Assembly: GCA_025890175.1 (NCBI GenBank)
Contig: JANPYM010000008.1
Location: forward strand, 391,501 to 455,500
DNA from: Ciborinia camelliae
Lineage: Eukaryota; Ascomycota; Leotiomycetes; Helotiales; Sclerotiniaceae
Length of the DNA: 64,000 nucleotides
Direction: 5' to 3'
The notes under the pieces are model-generated. The model was not told the DNA's origin, ran no database searches, and saw only the letters and a program-made list of their open reading frames with translations. The translations under genes were made by a program, and so were the position numbers. Of the stretch, positions 48,580 to 60,388 are shown one piece after another; position 1 is the first letter of the stretch, and every line of letters starts with the position of its first letter.

Positions 48580-51500
48580 TGAGCCCGGTATCACTGAAAT
48601 TCTAGAAAGCGCCATCACAACGTAAAAGCCAGTATGGAGTGATATGACTGATAGGGAATCTAATCAAGCGTAGATGAGAAAATGACATTGGATTTGAGTG
48701 TTGAATATCCATGAAACAGATCTTGCTAGGTTGTGATGTTGTATCTTTATTTTCCATGACGATATTCATGTATAATATAAGGAAGAAATGATGTCGATAA
48801 TGAACTGTTGGGGTCCTAATCTGATATATCCGAAGGTCGCTAGTTCGTCGGACCCACCGATAATGTATTGCGGAACTGACCACTGAAGAGTCAGATATAA
48901 AGCCTGCAATGATCGTTAGTAGACCCAAATTTCAGGCAGAGCATAGATCACATCGTGGAAAATGCAAACAAAGCCCCGCGCTCTAGACTGCCGAACGTCA
49001 CCCTACATGCACGATCCAGGCGGAGCAATGCTTTCTGTTGTGGCTGGGTGAGTATATTTGCAAGGCTCCTATGGCACAAAGTGGGAGTTTCTAATCAGCC
49101 CTGTGGAATAAGTCAATCGTCTTTCCTGGCTTTGAAAGCTACCAAGGCAGCTAGGCACATGTGTAACGTTCAAGCGGTCTCGCAAACAATAGTAGACTTC
49201 GAACGAAAAACTTACTTGTGCCTGGTATTCCAATTCATTTAAGAATTTCATAACATCGCGGATATTGGAAATGAGCTTCCCCGCCCATATCCTGGTTCCA
49301 ACAAGTGAACGCACTAATATCGAAATAACGTATGGTAATTGGCCCTTTATACGGATATCAAGCTCATTTGCGGAAAAGGGGCGTCCCGGTAATATTAATC
49401 ACCCCATCATACCTACCTTCTTGGCTTCGGGAAATGGTTTGCAACATTGAGCCGTTGGTTAAAGAAAGACTCCGAAAGACTTGGGGAAATGGACGGTTTA
49501 TAAATCATGATGAAACCGAAATTTCCGAGTTCGTTTAAAATCCAATCCAGGGAATCATACCTGCGGTGATATTTCTGGAAAGATAATTGAAAACCATTTT
49601 TGCGTAAAGTTGCCAATCAGAACGCTGACATCAGATTTTGTATGCATAAATGTAAGTGATGATGAATATGCCCGATGCTGTGCAAACCTCTTGATTGGTA
49701 TGAACCAGCCACAGGCGGGTCCTAAACATCTCATGCCCTAGGCCGAAGTTTTCGAAAAACTAGGGACGGCAATTGGTAAGGCTGATGAAATTCCGGAGTG
49801 ATCGAAGGTTTCCAGAAAGAAGATGATTCCTATTGGTTAACGTGGCGGAAATGGCTTCCAGAATTGTGTCAGCTCTCCGCGTTTCATCACCACAATTTTC
49901 CGCAAACGGGAATATTGAAATGTGACGGTGGGATGCCTATGAATCCTCGATGAAAGTCGTCCTAAGAATCTGACATTACCAAGAACCAAGAAAACATCGT
50001 AAGCGGTCATTATACCACAAATAGAAATAGTATTGTATATTGTTTGCACCGATGATGTGTGGAAGCAAAGGCCGATCAGAGAGGCATCGAACCATCGACA
50101 TACATGTGAAGTCTTTTGTTTGAAGCGTATGGACTTCCAAATTTGCTGTGCAATTTCAATAGATAGTTGGAGCTATTGAAGACCCACGTCGGAGTGAAAT
50201 GTCGAATCTGGAACCAACTAAGGCGGGCTCAGCCGTTGTATATCCAAGCCTTTGAAGCGAACATATTGGTGTGGAGTTGTAACCAACAGACCCATGGGTG
50301 GTACATTGATAAAGTATCATCCCTTCAACATTGCCTAACAACGCGCGATTGTTCGGTTATTATTTCCTCGTAGTAACATCCACAAGCCAGTCAGGATCCT
50401 TTAGATATTCAAATTTCATAACAAGCCTTCCAGTCGACAAGAAATATACCAAACGAAGTGATCGATCACTGTTGTATTTATCATCCCCACACAGAATAAA
50501 TACAGAATACCCAGCTTCATTACAATCATCCGAACAAAACACATGAGGAATTGAAAATAGTAAGATAAGATCACCGTTAACATTTTAAGCGGTACATACC
50601 TTATACCTTCCACCTCCCGAATCCTGTCACACGCATCACGTCAGCATCTGGAATAGCATTGTAGATCCATCAGATAATAAAATAGAAGAGCTACAATATG
50701 GAAAAGATCTTCTTCTTCGAGATCAGCACCTTTTAGAAGTGATGATCACATGATTAGATACACGGCATTCACAAGGTACCTACCTAGGTAGGCAGAGGGC
50801 CTAGACACTATCTACCTAATCTTCTATCTAGAAAATCTTTAAACTTTTTCCCTTTTCCAACTTCCAAACTTTCGAACTTTCAACCGATTCTGATTATCAA
50901 GCGATTGATTGATTGATTGATTAGATTATCGACCTAAACTCTAACTCCTCCTACATATATATAAGCTGACATATGACAATTAGTCAGTCACCCAACTCAC
51001 TCAACTCAACATAAACTCCGAAATTTGCAATTGCAATTGTTACCACCGTTGGAAGTTCCTGTACGCAGGAAAGTATATCTATCTACCTACGTACCTAGGT
51101 ACCTATCTAAGAGAGCCGGGGATTCTCTTGTATATTAACTTATAAGTCTACCTACCTACCTACCTTACCTATTTTAGTACCTATTAATAATAGAACAAAT
51201 ATTTGTCATCATCATTCATCATCATCAATAATCAATAATCAAATCAAATCAATCAAAACAAAACAGATCAATCAATCATGCGTGATTTTGCACCATGAGT
51301 GGATCCCCCCCCCCAAATGATCTACATACAGTACCCCTCACTATAGATTAATAAGAAATACCTACCTAGGTACGTAAGGTAATAAATAGGTAAATAAATT
51401 ATTAATCCAGCGATCCAGCAATCGAGAAATCGAGAAATTCATCAATTATTAAAAGACCGCAGGGTCCCAGCCTTGTCTTGTCTTGTCTTGTATCGTCTTT

Positions 51501-51618
51501 ATATCATATATCATATCATATACCTACCTACCTACCTACCTCACACCTCTCAACTCCCACCCCGCACCTCCCAACTCCCACCCCTCCTCACACCCAACAC
51601 CCCCCCAAACAACACCCC
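48580..51618. other. Intergenic DNA, 3 kb, no gene recognised
   Basis: Holds the promoter of the minus-strand Zn2Cys6 gene at the left and that of the DOPA-dioxygenase-like gene at the right. Short frames (for example 48602-48928 minus and 48955-49242 plus) lack recognisable features. CCTAGGTA palindrome copies occur at about 50780, 51095 and 51365. The last 100 bases before 51619 are a strong C/T-rich tract, typical of fungal leaders. Confidence 0.55.
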
Positions 51619-52439
51619 ATGGATCCATCCCTCTACACCTACCCCTCCCCACTCGCCGGCTACGAGGGCCTCGCACCGCTAGGGACCTCGCTCGGGCCCG
51701 ACGGCAAAGGGCTCGTGAACCCCGCCACCGGCGTCAAGAGTCCGAGCTATGAGAAATTTACCGCGCCGTTGGATGCGGGCCCGCGGGGTGCCTTGTGAGT
51801 GTTTTTTTTTTCGTGGGGTTTTTGTGGATGGCTATGGATATCTATGGATATCTATGGATATCTATGGATGGCTGCGCATGGATCATAATGGATGATGATG
51901 GGTGATGAATAAGATGATGGATGATGATGGATGATAAATAAGGGACAAGACTGATTAACAACATATAGTGATGTACATATCTATTACTACCAGAAGAACG
52001 CGGAGCAGGCCAAGTTCGCGCGAGAATTATGGGAGAGGGTGAGAAGAGAATGTAAGAAGAATCCCATTCCATTGCATTGCATTCCATTCATTACATCCAT
52101 ATCAGTACTTTGGTCTACTCAATTTTTAGTTGTGCCGCGGATATTAATTAATTGTGCATTGCAGTCCCGGAGCTCCGCGTCTACAGATTCTGGGAAGTCC
52201 CCATTGGACCTCATCCAACTGCCATGTTCGAAGTGAACCTCTTCACCCCAGAGCAATTTGGCGCTTTCATACCTTGGCTGGTGATTAACAGGGGACCGTT
52301 GAGCGCGTTGATTCATCCCAATACGGCTGATGAAAATGGAGAACCACTGGACGAGATAAGAGATCATACGCAAAGAGCCATTTGGATGGGAGAGCGATTT
52401 CCACTAGATTTGAGTTTGTTCAGAAGGCCGAGACCGTAG
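51619..52439 (+). CDS. DOPA 4,5-dioxygenase-like protein, three exons
   Basis: Exons are 51619-51794, 51969-52051 and 52165-52439, all GT..AG; the frame closes to 177 aa. After a ~58-residue Gly/Pro-rich start, the DOPA_dioxygen-type domain runs to the end: FDVHIYYYQKNAEQAKFARE, LWERVRREFPELRVYRFWEV, then GPHPTAMFEVNLFTPEQFGA, FIPWLVINRGPLSALIHPNT, and DHTQRAIWMGERFPLDLSLF. Conserved His residues in HIYY, GPHP, IHPN and DHTQ are the likely metal site and active-site residues. Plant and fungal relatives cleave DOPA in betalain-type pigments; many ascomycete members have no known substrate. Exon 1 is much more G+C rich than exons 2 and 3. The gene ends 129 bp from the stop of the convergent cupin gene. 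Confidence 0.88.
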
Positions 52440-52568
52440 ATTTAGTCAATGCCGGTTAAAGGTTAAATGGTGTCGGGTATTATCTGGGAATCTGAAGGTT
52501 AATTTGCAAGGGCGGAATGTAAGAAGGATTAGTGACAGATATGGAAGTGTATTTGGATACCATATACT

Positions 52569-53612
52569 TCATCTGAACCACCAATTGGCCGATGCAGTAA
52601 TACCGCGCTCCGAACTCTTTATACTATGCCACCATCCTTTTGGTATAAACAATGCATCTCCGGGGCCGACCTCGACCTCTAAACCTTCGTCTGCCACCCC
52701 CTCTCCCCAAACGCGTTCTTCTAACAGAGGTTTTTCTGGTCCTTCCATCATCTCTTCACCTCTCATACTGGCAGTTCCTGATGCGCCAATACTTTGTTGT
52801 ACTTTCTGATATATCTCTCTCCCAATGAACGGTGAAAACAATCTCACCCTCTTCTTACCTACCAGTTGTACAAAAAGGTTTGGATTTGGATCTTTATGCA
52901 AAGGGGTATAACTAATTGATGTGCCCATCCATATACTCGCACCGTAAATGTCGCCTTGCCCAGCGTTTTTCACCACTTGTGGTGTAGGTAAATCCTGTTG
53001 TAATTTCTCCGGCAGATCCGCTATTTGAGCTTGTGCAATATAGAATGGAAGAGGACAATTCGGGCGAGCGGCGAATAGAAAGAGGAAGAGTGGTGCATAG
53101 AAATGATAGAATCTTTTCTTTGAATCGTAAGGCTCTAGCACTTGGCGTAACAACCATGAAAAACTGATGTGCCTCTCTGTATTTCGCATAAACCACTCAA
53201 GTTGATCTCGAGCATCGGCAGATTCGATGGTCAATTCGTAAGGAAAGATTTCTTTTGCGAAATTATGGAGATATCGCGATGGCATAGAAGTGTTGGTGGC
53301 ATCAGGTGAAACCGCTTTCGCAAATTGTGTCGAAGAAACAGGCACAAACCATTTGTCGGCTACTTCTATAGACATCTCCTTATCTGAGCTCGTAGAAGAT
53401 CCGTCCTTCATTGCCCTCATGACGACAGGCTTCTCGGGAGTGAAGGCCTCTTGCCTGAACAAATCGAGGTCGACATTTTCAAAAGAACCATCGATTGTTG
53501 GAACAGGTGAGAAGGTATGGTGTCCGCGTATGATGATTGATGAAGATGACCATAGTCGTTGCATGCATCTTGATCTAGATTGACATAGTTTAGTAGTTAA
53601 ATGCAGTGGCAT
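52569..53612 (-). CDS. Cupin_8/JmjC-type Fe(II)/2-oxoglutarate oxygenase
   Basis: Single exon, 347 aa. The double-stranded beta-helix core shows the iron triad: H239-x-D241 in TPLHKDPNPNLFVQLVGKKR and the distal H329 in FIPKGWWHSIKS, and ends SANWWFR, the usual C-terminal pattern of the cupin_8 (TYW5/FIH-like) subgroup of JmjC enzymes. The Arg/Ser-rich N-terminus (KLCQSRSRCMQRLW) could be a mitochondrial presequence, but that is inference. Members hydroxylate proteins or tRNA bases; substrate unknown here. The start codon at 53612 is the first ATG of the frame. It is convergent with the DOPA-dioxygenase-like gene and divergent from the flavin monooxygenase gene across a 1-kb spacer. Confidence 0.85.
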   Translation of the reverse strand: MPLHLTTKLCQSRSRCMQRLWSSSSIIIRGHHTFSPVPTIDGSFENVDLDLFRQEAFTPEKPVVMRAMKDGSSTSSDKEMSIEVADKWFVPVSSTQFAKAVSPDATNTSMPSRYLHNFAKEIFPYELTIESADARDQLEWFMRNTERHISFSWLLRQVLEPYDSKKRFYHFYAPLFLFLFAARPNCPLPFYIAQAQIADLPEKLQQDLPTPQVVKNAGQGDIYGASIWMGTSISYTPLHKDPNPNLFVQLVGKKRVRLFSPFIGREIYQKVQQSIGASGTASMRGEEMMEGPEKPLLEERVWGEGVADEGLEVEVGPGDALFIPKGWWHSIKSSERGITASANWWFR

Positions 53613-54621
53613 ATTGTGTAAATCGTCTGGTTGATTGACTGCTTCCAGTTGTTACAGTACAGCCAGCTTGAGCGCGCTTCAAATGAGAATATGTAAGATT
53701 TACCCACGTAGGGTGGGTAACGAGTAGTTTATCCGGGGGTGAGCTGCCGGTGTGTGGCCCAAGCTTCAGCTTAAAAGCACTCAAGCTGACTGACCACTTG
53801 ACCCCTTGGTAAAAAGGTAGTAGGTACCATTTGAAGGTCCACGGGTAGGTAAGACTACTACTTATTAATAAATCAAAAAGCAATATCGATGGAAACCTCT
53901 CTTCTATTGATACACAGGTAGGTACTACGACTACCTACCTAGGTACCTACTCTACTCAATCAGTCATTACCTAGGTAAGAATTGAAGTGAGGTATGCCTT
54001 CTTAAAATCCTGTATATCTTATATGATACTCGAGTATATTTTGCAACTCCAACAATTGCTCCCCAACCTTAGATCCTACTGAGGCAGCCAGCAGTTAGTT
54101 AATTCACTTATACTCATTTACTACTTATACCCTACTCTGTATTTTTAAAATGGCTTCCTTTCTTCCTTCCTCCCTTCCTTCCTTCCTTGCTTGTTTGTTT
54201 CTGTACACGATCTTGCCCGATTGCACGAGGGGTTGATTATTCCATACATAATACCTACCTTGATATACCTCGGCCTTGGCCCAAGACGAGGTCGTATCTA
54301 GTGACTGGTGGCTTGCTCAATGGTAAGGTTAATAAAGCTTGATCGGCATTCCCGCGAGGAGCTCCTCTTTCTATTTTCCATCTCTCCTTTATCATTCTTG
54401 GTTGCGGTATCAACTTGATCCATTGCCATTTCACAAGATCGTCTCTTCACTTGGAAAAAAACATCAATTTACGCCACGAACTACTTGCGTGTATCAACTT
54501 GAACCTTTTCAAAAGCTCGTCTCTTCAATTTTCTTCAATTTCAAAAACTCTGATTCGCGCCTGGGGCTATTTACGTGTGTCGGGAAAGTCTTGGTCTATT
54601 CTTCTTCATTGATAACTCAAG
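53613..54621. other. Divergent intergenic region
   Basis: A 1-kb spacer between the cupin gene (minus) and the flavin monooxygenase gene (plus). It contains two CCTAGGTA palindrome copies (about 53938 and 53970) and a TTCCTTCC tract (54155-54190). A frame at 54339-54734 overlaps the monooxygenase start and is not supported. Confidence 0.55.
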
Positions 54622-56729
54622 ATGACTTGTCAGACGAAAGAAAATGTCAATCCTATCGTGAGGATACCTGTTTCAATATCCCAATCCAAATGTTGAAGGA
54701 ATCGCTAGCTAATCTTAATTGCAACCATACATAGTATGGAAACACAGCTCGGAAAGATTATGAAGCCCACGAATATACATATTATCCCATCGCTATTATT
54801 GGTGCCGGTGAATCCGGAATTGCTATGGGATGTCGTCTAAAGGAAGTCCTAGGTTTTGATCAGTTCCGCATATTTGACAGACAATCCGGAATTGGAGGGA
54901 CATGGTGGATCAATCGTTACCCCGGAGTTGCTTGTGATATGTGAGCCCCTCAATGGATCATGTCATATTGGACAGTAGAATATAATATACCGGATGCAAG
55001 CTGATCAATAAATCAACAGACCTTCGATATTCTATTCATTCTCATTCTGTCCAAAATATGACTGGACATCATTTTACCCAGGAGGCGCGGAGATGGTGAA
55101 ATATCTGCAGATGGTTTGTGAAAAATATGAGATTGTGGATAAGATCCAAATCAATACCGATGCCAAAGAAGCACGCTGGATTAATTCCGAACAAGTTTGG
55201 GAAGTAACATTGCAACATTTAATGGTTGGTGCTGGAGATTTGAGTGAAGACGATCGAACCCTCAAGATCAAAGAGCAAGGCCACAGCGCTGTATATACCT
55301 ATGAAGAGAAGATTCGATGCAAAATCCTAATTAGTGCGGTTGGCGGTCTGGTTCAACCAAAACCTTGGCCTGAGAATATTCCGGGAAAAGATAATTTCAA
55401 AGGAGAAATCTTCCACTCTGCTCGTTGGCGATATGACGTCGATCTCAAAGACAAGAACGTGGTAGTCATTGGAACAGGTTGCAGTTCAATTCAGTTCGTG
55501 CCGAAACTTGCGACAGAATATGGCGCGAAGTCTGTCACTCAGTTGATGCAGTCTCCACCATGGGTGGTACCAAGAGCCATCCCACCATTTGGGGAAACAA
55601 TATGGAATAAATGGTCACCGGCATTGAATACCTACGTTCCTGGTTTCAACAAATTCATGCGCCATTTACTAGGCGCAATGTGTGGATATAATTTCCGATT
55701 ATTTCGCGCTGGCTCTTTCGCTGAAAAAGAACGTAAGAAGTCGGAAGCTGGGTGTTTGACTTATATGAAAGGCAAGGCCCCGGAGAAGTATCATGAGATA
55801 CTGACACCAAACTATGGGATTGGTTGTAAGAGAAGAATTGCGGATGCAAACTGGTACTCATGTTTGAACGATCCGAAGGTCCACTTGACAACCCTTCCAC
55901 TGAAAAGTATTGGAGAAGATACTGTGACCTTGGGACCTGGTCGTAATTATCCACCTAAGAATGTTACAAGTTCTACTCCAACCAACAAAACTACCATTCC
56001 GGCTGATGTGATCGTTCTTGCCAACGGGTTTCAAACGACGAAATGGTATCATCCACTAAAGATCTATGGTAAGGAAGGACAAACATTGCAGAATGTGTTT
56101 GAACAAAGAGGTGGCCCTCAAATGTATATGGGAACCGCTATGGACGGATTTCCGAACTTCTTCAGCTTGATTGGTCCAAACTGCTTCACTGGTCATACAT
56201 CCGTTATTTTAACCACGGAAAGCATGGTAATTCAAGCCCTAAACTTTATCAAGCCTTTGCTCAGCGGTGATATTACCAAAGTAGAGGTTAAGCGAGAGGC
56301 TGAAATGCAATGGACCGCTCAACTTCAGTCTACCTTGAGAAAGATGGTTTGGGCAGATAGTCGTACGAAGAATTGGTACCGCCGTGAAGATGGTTGGAAT
56401 TCAAACACTTATCCGTATGTCTTTCATTCACATTCCTGTTCGTGAAATTAATCTGTCGCAGATACACCGAACTCGATTTTCTTTATCGTTGTTCATTTCC
56501 AACTTGGAAACATTGGAACATCGCATATACGCGCAAAGGTTTGTTCAAGAAATGGACGAAACGGGTATTCGTTCTTTTCGTTTGGACGGTTGTGTTTGTC
56601 GATCTTTACAGCAAGAGGATGCCTGGGAGTGGTTTTGGTGTGAATGGACTTGTTCGGAAATGGTTCAAGAAGGGCCTCTTAGCAACAGCATCTATCTTGA
56701 CCAAGATAGAAACGAAAATACAGTTATAG
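54622..56729 (+). CDS. Baeyer-Villiger-type flavin monooxygenase, four exons
   Basis: Exons are 54622-54657 (12 codons), 54735-54940, 55020-56414 and 56462-56729; all GT..AG, frame closes to 634 aa. The FAD Rossmann motif is IIGAGESG (G35-x-G37-x2-G40) and GIGGTWWINRYPGVACDI follows. The Baeyer-Villiger fingerprint F-x-G-x3-H-x3-W is FKGEIFHSARW (F207, G209, H213, W217). The NADPH-binding motif is VVVIGTGCSS, with Ser-Ser in place of the usual Ser-Gly. ANGFQTT is the conserved C-terminal loop. Exon 4 adds a hydrophobic stretch (about residues 581-594, VFVLFVWTVVFVDLY), suggesting membrane anchoring at the C-terminus. The family oxidises ketones to esters or acts on sterol-like and other hydrophobic substrates, often in secondary metabolism; the substrate is unknown. 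The tiny first exon is the least certain part. Confidence 0.88.
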
Positions 56730-57281
56730 GCTATGATGCAGTATATCATGACCGTCTTTACAGTTTCTTTTCGATTGCACGGCGCAAAAGTCTCTCCCCC
56801 ATCAAGCTGAGCTAGTTGGTTGGCTCAGCCTTGATAGAACATAACTCGATCGAAATGGAAGGTACATCTACACTGCCACCACCCAAAATTCGCAAGTATT
56901 TACCCCTCCTTGCATACACAAATCTTTCTGAATTGAATGGAGTGAATAATTCGTGTATTTACATCTCCACTTTCATCTTCGTCATACGGTACAGTGCGGT
57001 GATAGGATAGCTACGGTCAATATCTCGCGGCGCGAATACTAATACAGCGGATCTCATCTTGTTTCATTTATTATCCAGCTACTTAAGACTTCAAGTTCAT
57101 ATTTCTCATCCTCCATATTTCGAACAACGACAACATCAAAAACATCATCATCGAGGTTTCGATTTCCAAATCAGATCATCTCCTTCCTTCATATCACGCA
57201 AATATCCGATCGCGAAGTGATTTCCATCCACTACATAGGTATCTCTTCCAGTCGCATTCCTACAGAATAATATCAACAGCC
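56730..57281. other. Intergenic region before the first RING gene
   Basis: No gene; a plus-strand frame 56816-57010 has no support. The presumed promoter and leader of the gene at 57282 lie here. Confidence 0.5.
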
Positions 57282-57926
57282 ATGTCGACCTCCGTGCGCG
57301 TTGGAAACGTTGTTAGACGCTTGGGTGGTCTAGGAAACACCAATAGATCAAATGAAGGACGAGTTTCTATCGACAGTGCTGCTAGATATGCCCCTGAAGC
57401 ACTCGAGCCTGCAGAAGCACACGACCCTGCTGCGTCTCCTGCACTCGAGGCTGCTGCATCTTCTACGCCCGATAGATCTGTTGACCCCGATGCTTACGAA
57501 TCGCAAAGACTACGCGATCAGCGAGCAACGAGAGTAGATTCTCTCCTGGACGGCAACCCAGTAGAGCAACTTGAGCAGGAGCTATCAGCCTCAGAGAATG
57601 CACAAGATCTTGCTATATATGTTGAAATCAATGAGTTATTCTCTTTTTTGAACCTTTCTCGAAACGAAGCCTGGCATTTCCGCAAAGCCGCAATCGAGGA
57701 ACTCCTTCTCCCTATTGATAAACCCTGGGAGGAGATCCATGAGTGTTTTTGCTGTGGACCTTTTGCGATGACGACGGCTACTGGGGATTGTCATGCGCCA
57801 GCTAAGATACCCCGCTGTAGCCATGTGTTTGGTCGCTCTTGTATTGCGAGGTGGCTGCAGGAGAATGATACTTGTCCTATTTGTAGGGCTAAAGTTGTAT
57901 TGCGTTTATTTGAAATGTATTCTTGA
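57282..57926 (+). CDS. RING-finger protein, paralogue 1
   Basis: Single exon, 214 aa, ATG at 57282. The N-terminal ~100 residues are Ala/Ser/Glu-rich. A helical segment (about residues 110-145, including FLNLSRNEAWHFRKAAIEEL) precedes a C-terminal RING: ECFCCGPF, then PRCSHVFGRSCIARWLQEND and CPICRAKV. The first ligand pair is C-x-C or C-x2-C (C-F-C-C), and the rest is the RING-H2 order C-x-H-x6-C ... C-x2-C. RING proteins of this type are usually E3 ubiquitin ligases recruiting E2 enzymes. There is no signal peptide or membrane segment. The N-terminus bears no resemblance to known families, so no substrate can be suggested. First of a tandem set on the same strand. Confidence 0.8.
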   Translation: MSTSVRVGNVVRRLGGLGNTNRSNEGRVSIDSAARYAPEALEPAEAHDPAASPALEAAASSTPDRSVDPDAYESQRLRDQRATRVDSLLDGNPVEQLEQELSASENAQDLAIYVEINELFSFLNLSRNEAWHFRKAAIEELLLPIDKPWEEIHECFCCGPFAMTTATGDCHAPAKIPRCSHVFGRSCIARWLQENDTCPICRAKVVLRLFEMYS

Positions 57927-58673
57927 GTGGATTTTAGGCTTGAGGGAGAGGTAGAAAATGGGGTAATGTTGACTGTTACCAGGTAATTACACAATGAGAA
58001 GGGTCTGATGGCTAATTTGCGGTTATGTAATCACGGAAACTCAAATATTGTCTCGGAGGATGGAATAGGGGTTGTGAGTGTGGAATGGGGTGGGGTAGGA
58101 TAGTGATGAACAGTTGTACAACCGGGGGAGACGAGATGCTGGTCACGCTTCTGGACGTCTTTCTTGCGTTTATTTTTCCAGTGGCATTATTTTTATAGTC
58201 AATATTTAGCCTCGATACCAAAAAATGCAATTTTGATTCCATAATTCATTAGCACTGCAAAACCGTTTCTATATGTTTTTTTAATAGTCGTTTTAGACGT
58301 TAAGTTATGATGAAGAGGTTCCAAATCAGGGATTACACAATTACATCATTCATACGCAGGTATAGTACGGCGGCTGAGTGAACATTTGTAAATATTGAGT
58401 TTGTGTTTTAGAGAGTCGATACATGATGCCGTATTGGAGAGTGCTGGATTAGATTAGTTCACAAAGTAACTTATATATTCCATCCTCCAACCCCCTTGTA
58501 AAACCATTTCCATCGATGTCTTATAACCTTTCCAAAAGCAAGAAACTAAACAACCAGTAACCCAAACTACTTCAATATCAAACTAAATCCACCTCGACTA
58601 TTCCGAGATCTTCTAGGTTCCCCAAAACGTGCAACATCTAAAACATCGAACAAGAGAATCAAACACCTCCATC
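57927..58673. other. Intergenic region between RING paralogues 1 and 2
   Basis: 3' flank of one gene and promoter of the next. No gene or notable repeat is seen. Confidence 0.5.
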
Positions 58674-59767
58674 ATGCCAGCCATTCAAAGACTTTGCGAA
58701 GCGCTCCATTATCTAGCCGACGCACAACGCACAATTAGACGACTCGGTTCAGACAACAGTGATCGAAATCCTGCGGGCTACCGGCAACTTCGGCAAGATG
58801 TCCAGGAAGATATAGACTCCGCTGCTCACTCGCGAAGATTATCTTTAGACTCACATATAAATCTTGAGCGAAGAAGAAGATTGTCAATAGAAGCCCTCGT
58901 CGTTTTTCCCTCGCGCAATAATAACATCATGGCAAGCGAAGCAGATGCGAGGGAATCTACACATATCGCAGCGCATTCCAATCCCAATCACAATCCTAAT
59001 CCCAATCACATCACAAAAGAAGATCACGAAGCACCAGCACCAGCACCAGTGCGATTTTCCCCCTCGCCACCCCTCTACATCCCAAACCCGGCTCTCCCCC
59101 CAGAAGCAGAACTCCTCGTCCGGGAAGATTACTTCGAGGATTGGATGAATGGGTTGCGCCTTCGAAGCTTGCTGGCGCTTGAGCCCACGAAGATGCCCAT
59201 GGGGAGAGAATGCGCTATTAGAGCGGTTCTGGAACCGGTTGGGGGCGTCAGTGAGGGGGAGGATGGGGAGGACGGGGAGTTTGATTTGGATCCTTGTTTT
59301 TGTGGGGATGTGTATGTGGATGCGAGAGAAAATGTGAATGTGAATGTGAACGTTGGGCGGGATACACATCAGGCAGTTAGGTTACCGGGTTGCTCGCATG
59401 TTTTTGGGAAGTGTTGTATTGTGAAGTGGTTGAATGGGAATACGTTTCCGGTTTGTCCTTTGGTAAGTTTAAGTTTAGTTGTGTTATTAGATTGTTTGTT
59501 CTTGATACCTACCTACCTAACTGTGTTTCCTCATATGCATCATTTTTGCTTTATGATACAGCTTTACCTCTTCATTTTCCTTATTTCCCCCGCCCCGCCT
59601 CCCCAACATCTTCCTTTGATAGGCATTAATACTGACTCGACTCCCCGGTTTTGCAGTGTAGGAAGCGAGTTCGTTTCACAGGAAATGTGCCGAGTGAGCG
59701 AAAAGATGCTGAAGAGTTGTATAGGGTGATAAATCGTAGTTATGCTTGGATTGAAGTGCAGGATTAG
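58674..59767 (+). CDS. RING-finger protein, paralogue 2, intron inside the RING
   Basis: Exon 1 is 58674-59462 and exon 2 59657-59767, with a GTAAGT donor and TTTTGCAG acceptor (194-bp intron), giving 299 aa; reading straight through the intron yields a longer, false protein. The splice point falls in the final zinc pair: exon 1 ends CPL and exon 2 starts CRKRVRF, giving CPLC. The RING is DPCFCGDVY, a Val-Asn repeat insert (VNVNVNV), LPGCSHVFGKCCIVKWLNGN, then CPLCRKRV. As in paralogue 3 the first pair reads C-x-C. The N-terminal part is Arg/Ser/Asn-rich with an N-P-N/H repeat (about residues 100-117) and a Pro-rich run (about residues 123-145). Probable E3 ubiquitin ligase by family; role unknown. 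Confidence 0.78.
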
Positions 59768-60388
59768 CTGCAAGAAAAAGGAATCATAGGGTCAAGAGTT
59801 CTGGGATGCGGTAGATAGATCGAGGGGAGGATTGATCTTATTTAGTTTAGGGCTAGCAAATGAAAGGAGCTCTTGTTAATTCGGTACTGCATCGATGAAT
59901 TTATGTTTACTATTTGGATACTTGAGGCGCCTCGTTTTTTTAGTCGCAATTGTGATTTTTGATCTTTGGGTTCACGGGGCTTGGACTAATATAGTTAGTT
60001 ACTAAGAGAAGTATCTAGATTTCTTGGCGTCGCTAGCAGTTGAGTTTCTTCGTGCTTCCTTGACAACCGACTGAATTGAGAGTGGTCAATGGCGGGCATG
60101 AATGGAGCCATTATGTGTCGTATAAACCCACACTAATGCATTGCATTGCTGTAACACTTCCTTCGACAGATTTCCGTACGGCCTTCCGCGCTAGTACATG
60201 TTTACATCGACTACGTCCCCTTCATTATTTAAGAGCCATCATCATATTCTCCAAAACACATTCCTTCCGTTTACCTAGCCTCGATTCACCGAGGAACTTT
60301 TTAATCTTTCAATTCCCATACAACATTTTCACTTTATCTTTTTTATCTTTGTTTCACAACATCTACGAATACCTCGAGGTCATTCATC
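59768..60388. promoter_or_regulatory. Intergenic region with TATA-like box before RING paralogue 3
   Basis: No gene. TATTTAAG at 60226-60233 lies 156 bases upstream of the ATG at 60389 and could be a TATA element. A plus-strand frame at 60076-60396 overlaps the start and is not supported. Confidence 0.35.

Noticed and set aside
59463..59656. Reading RING paralogue 2 straight through to 59729 (366 aa)
   Set aside because: The interval has a GTAAGT donor and TTTTGCAG acceptor, and splicing restores the missing RING Cys, so read-through is the wrong model.
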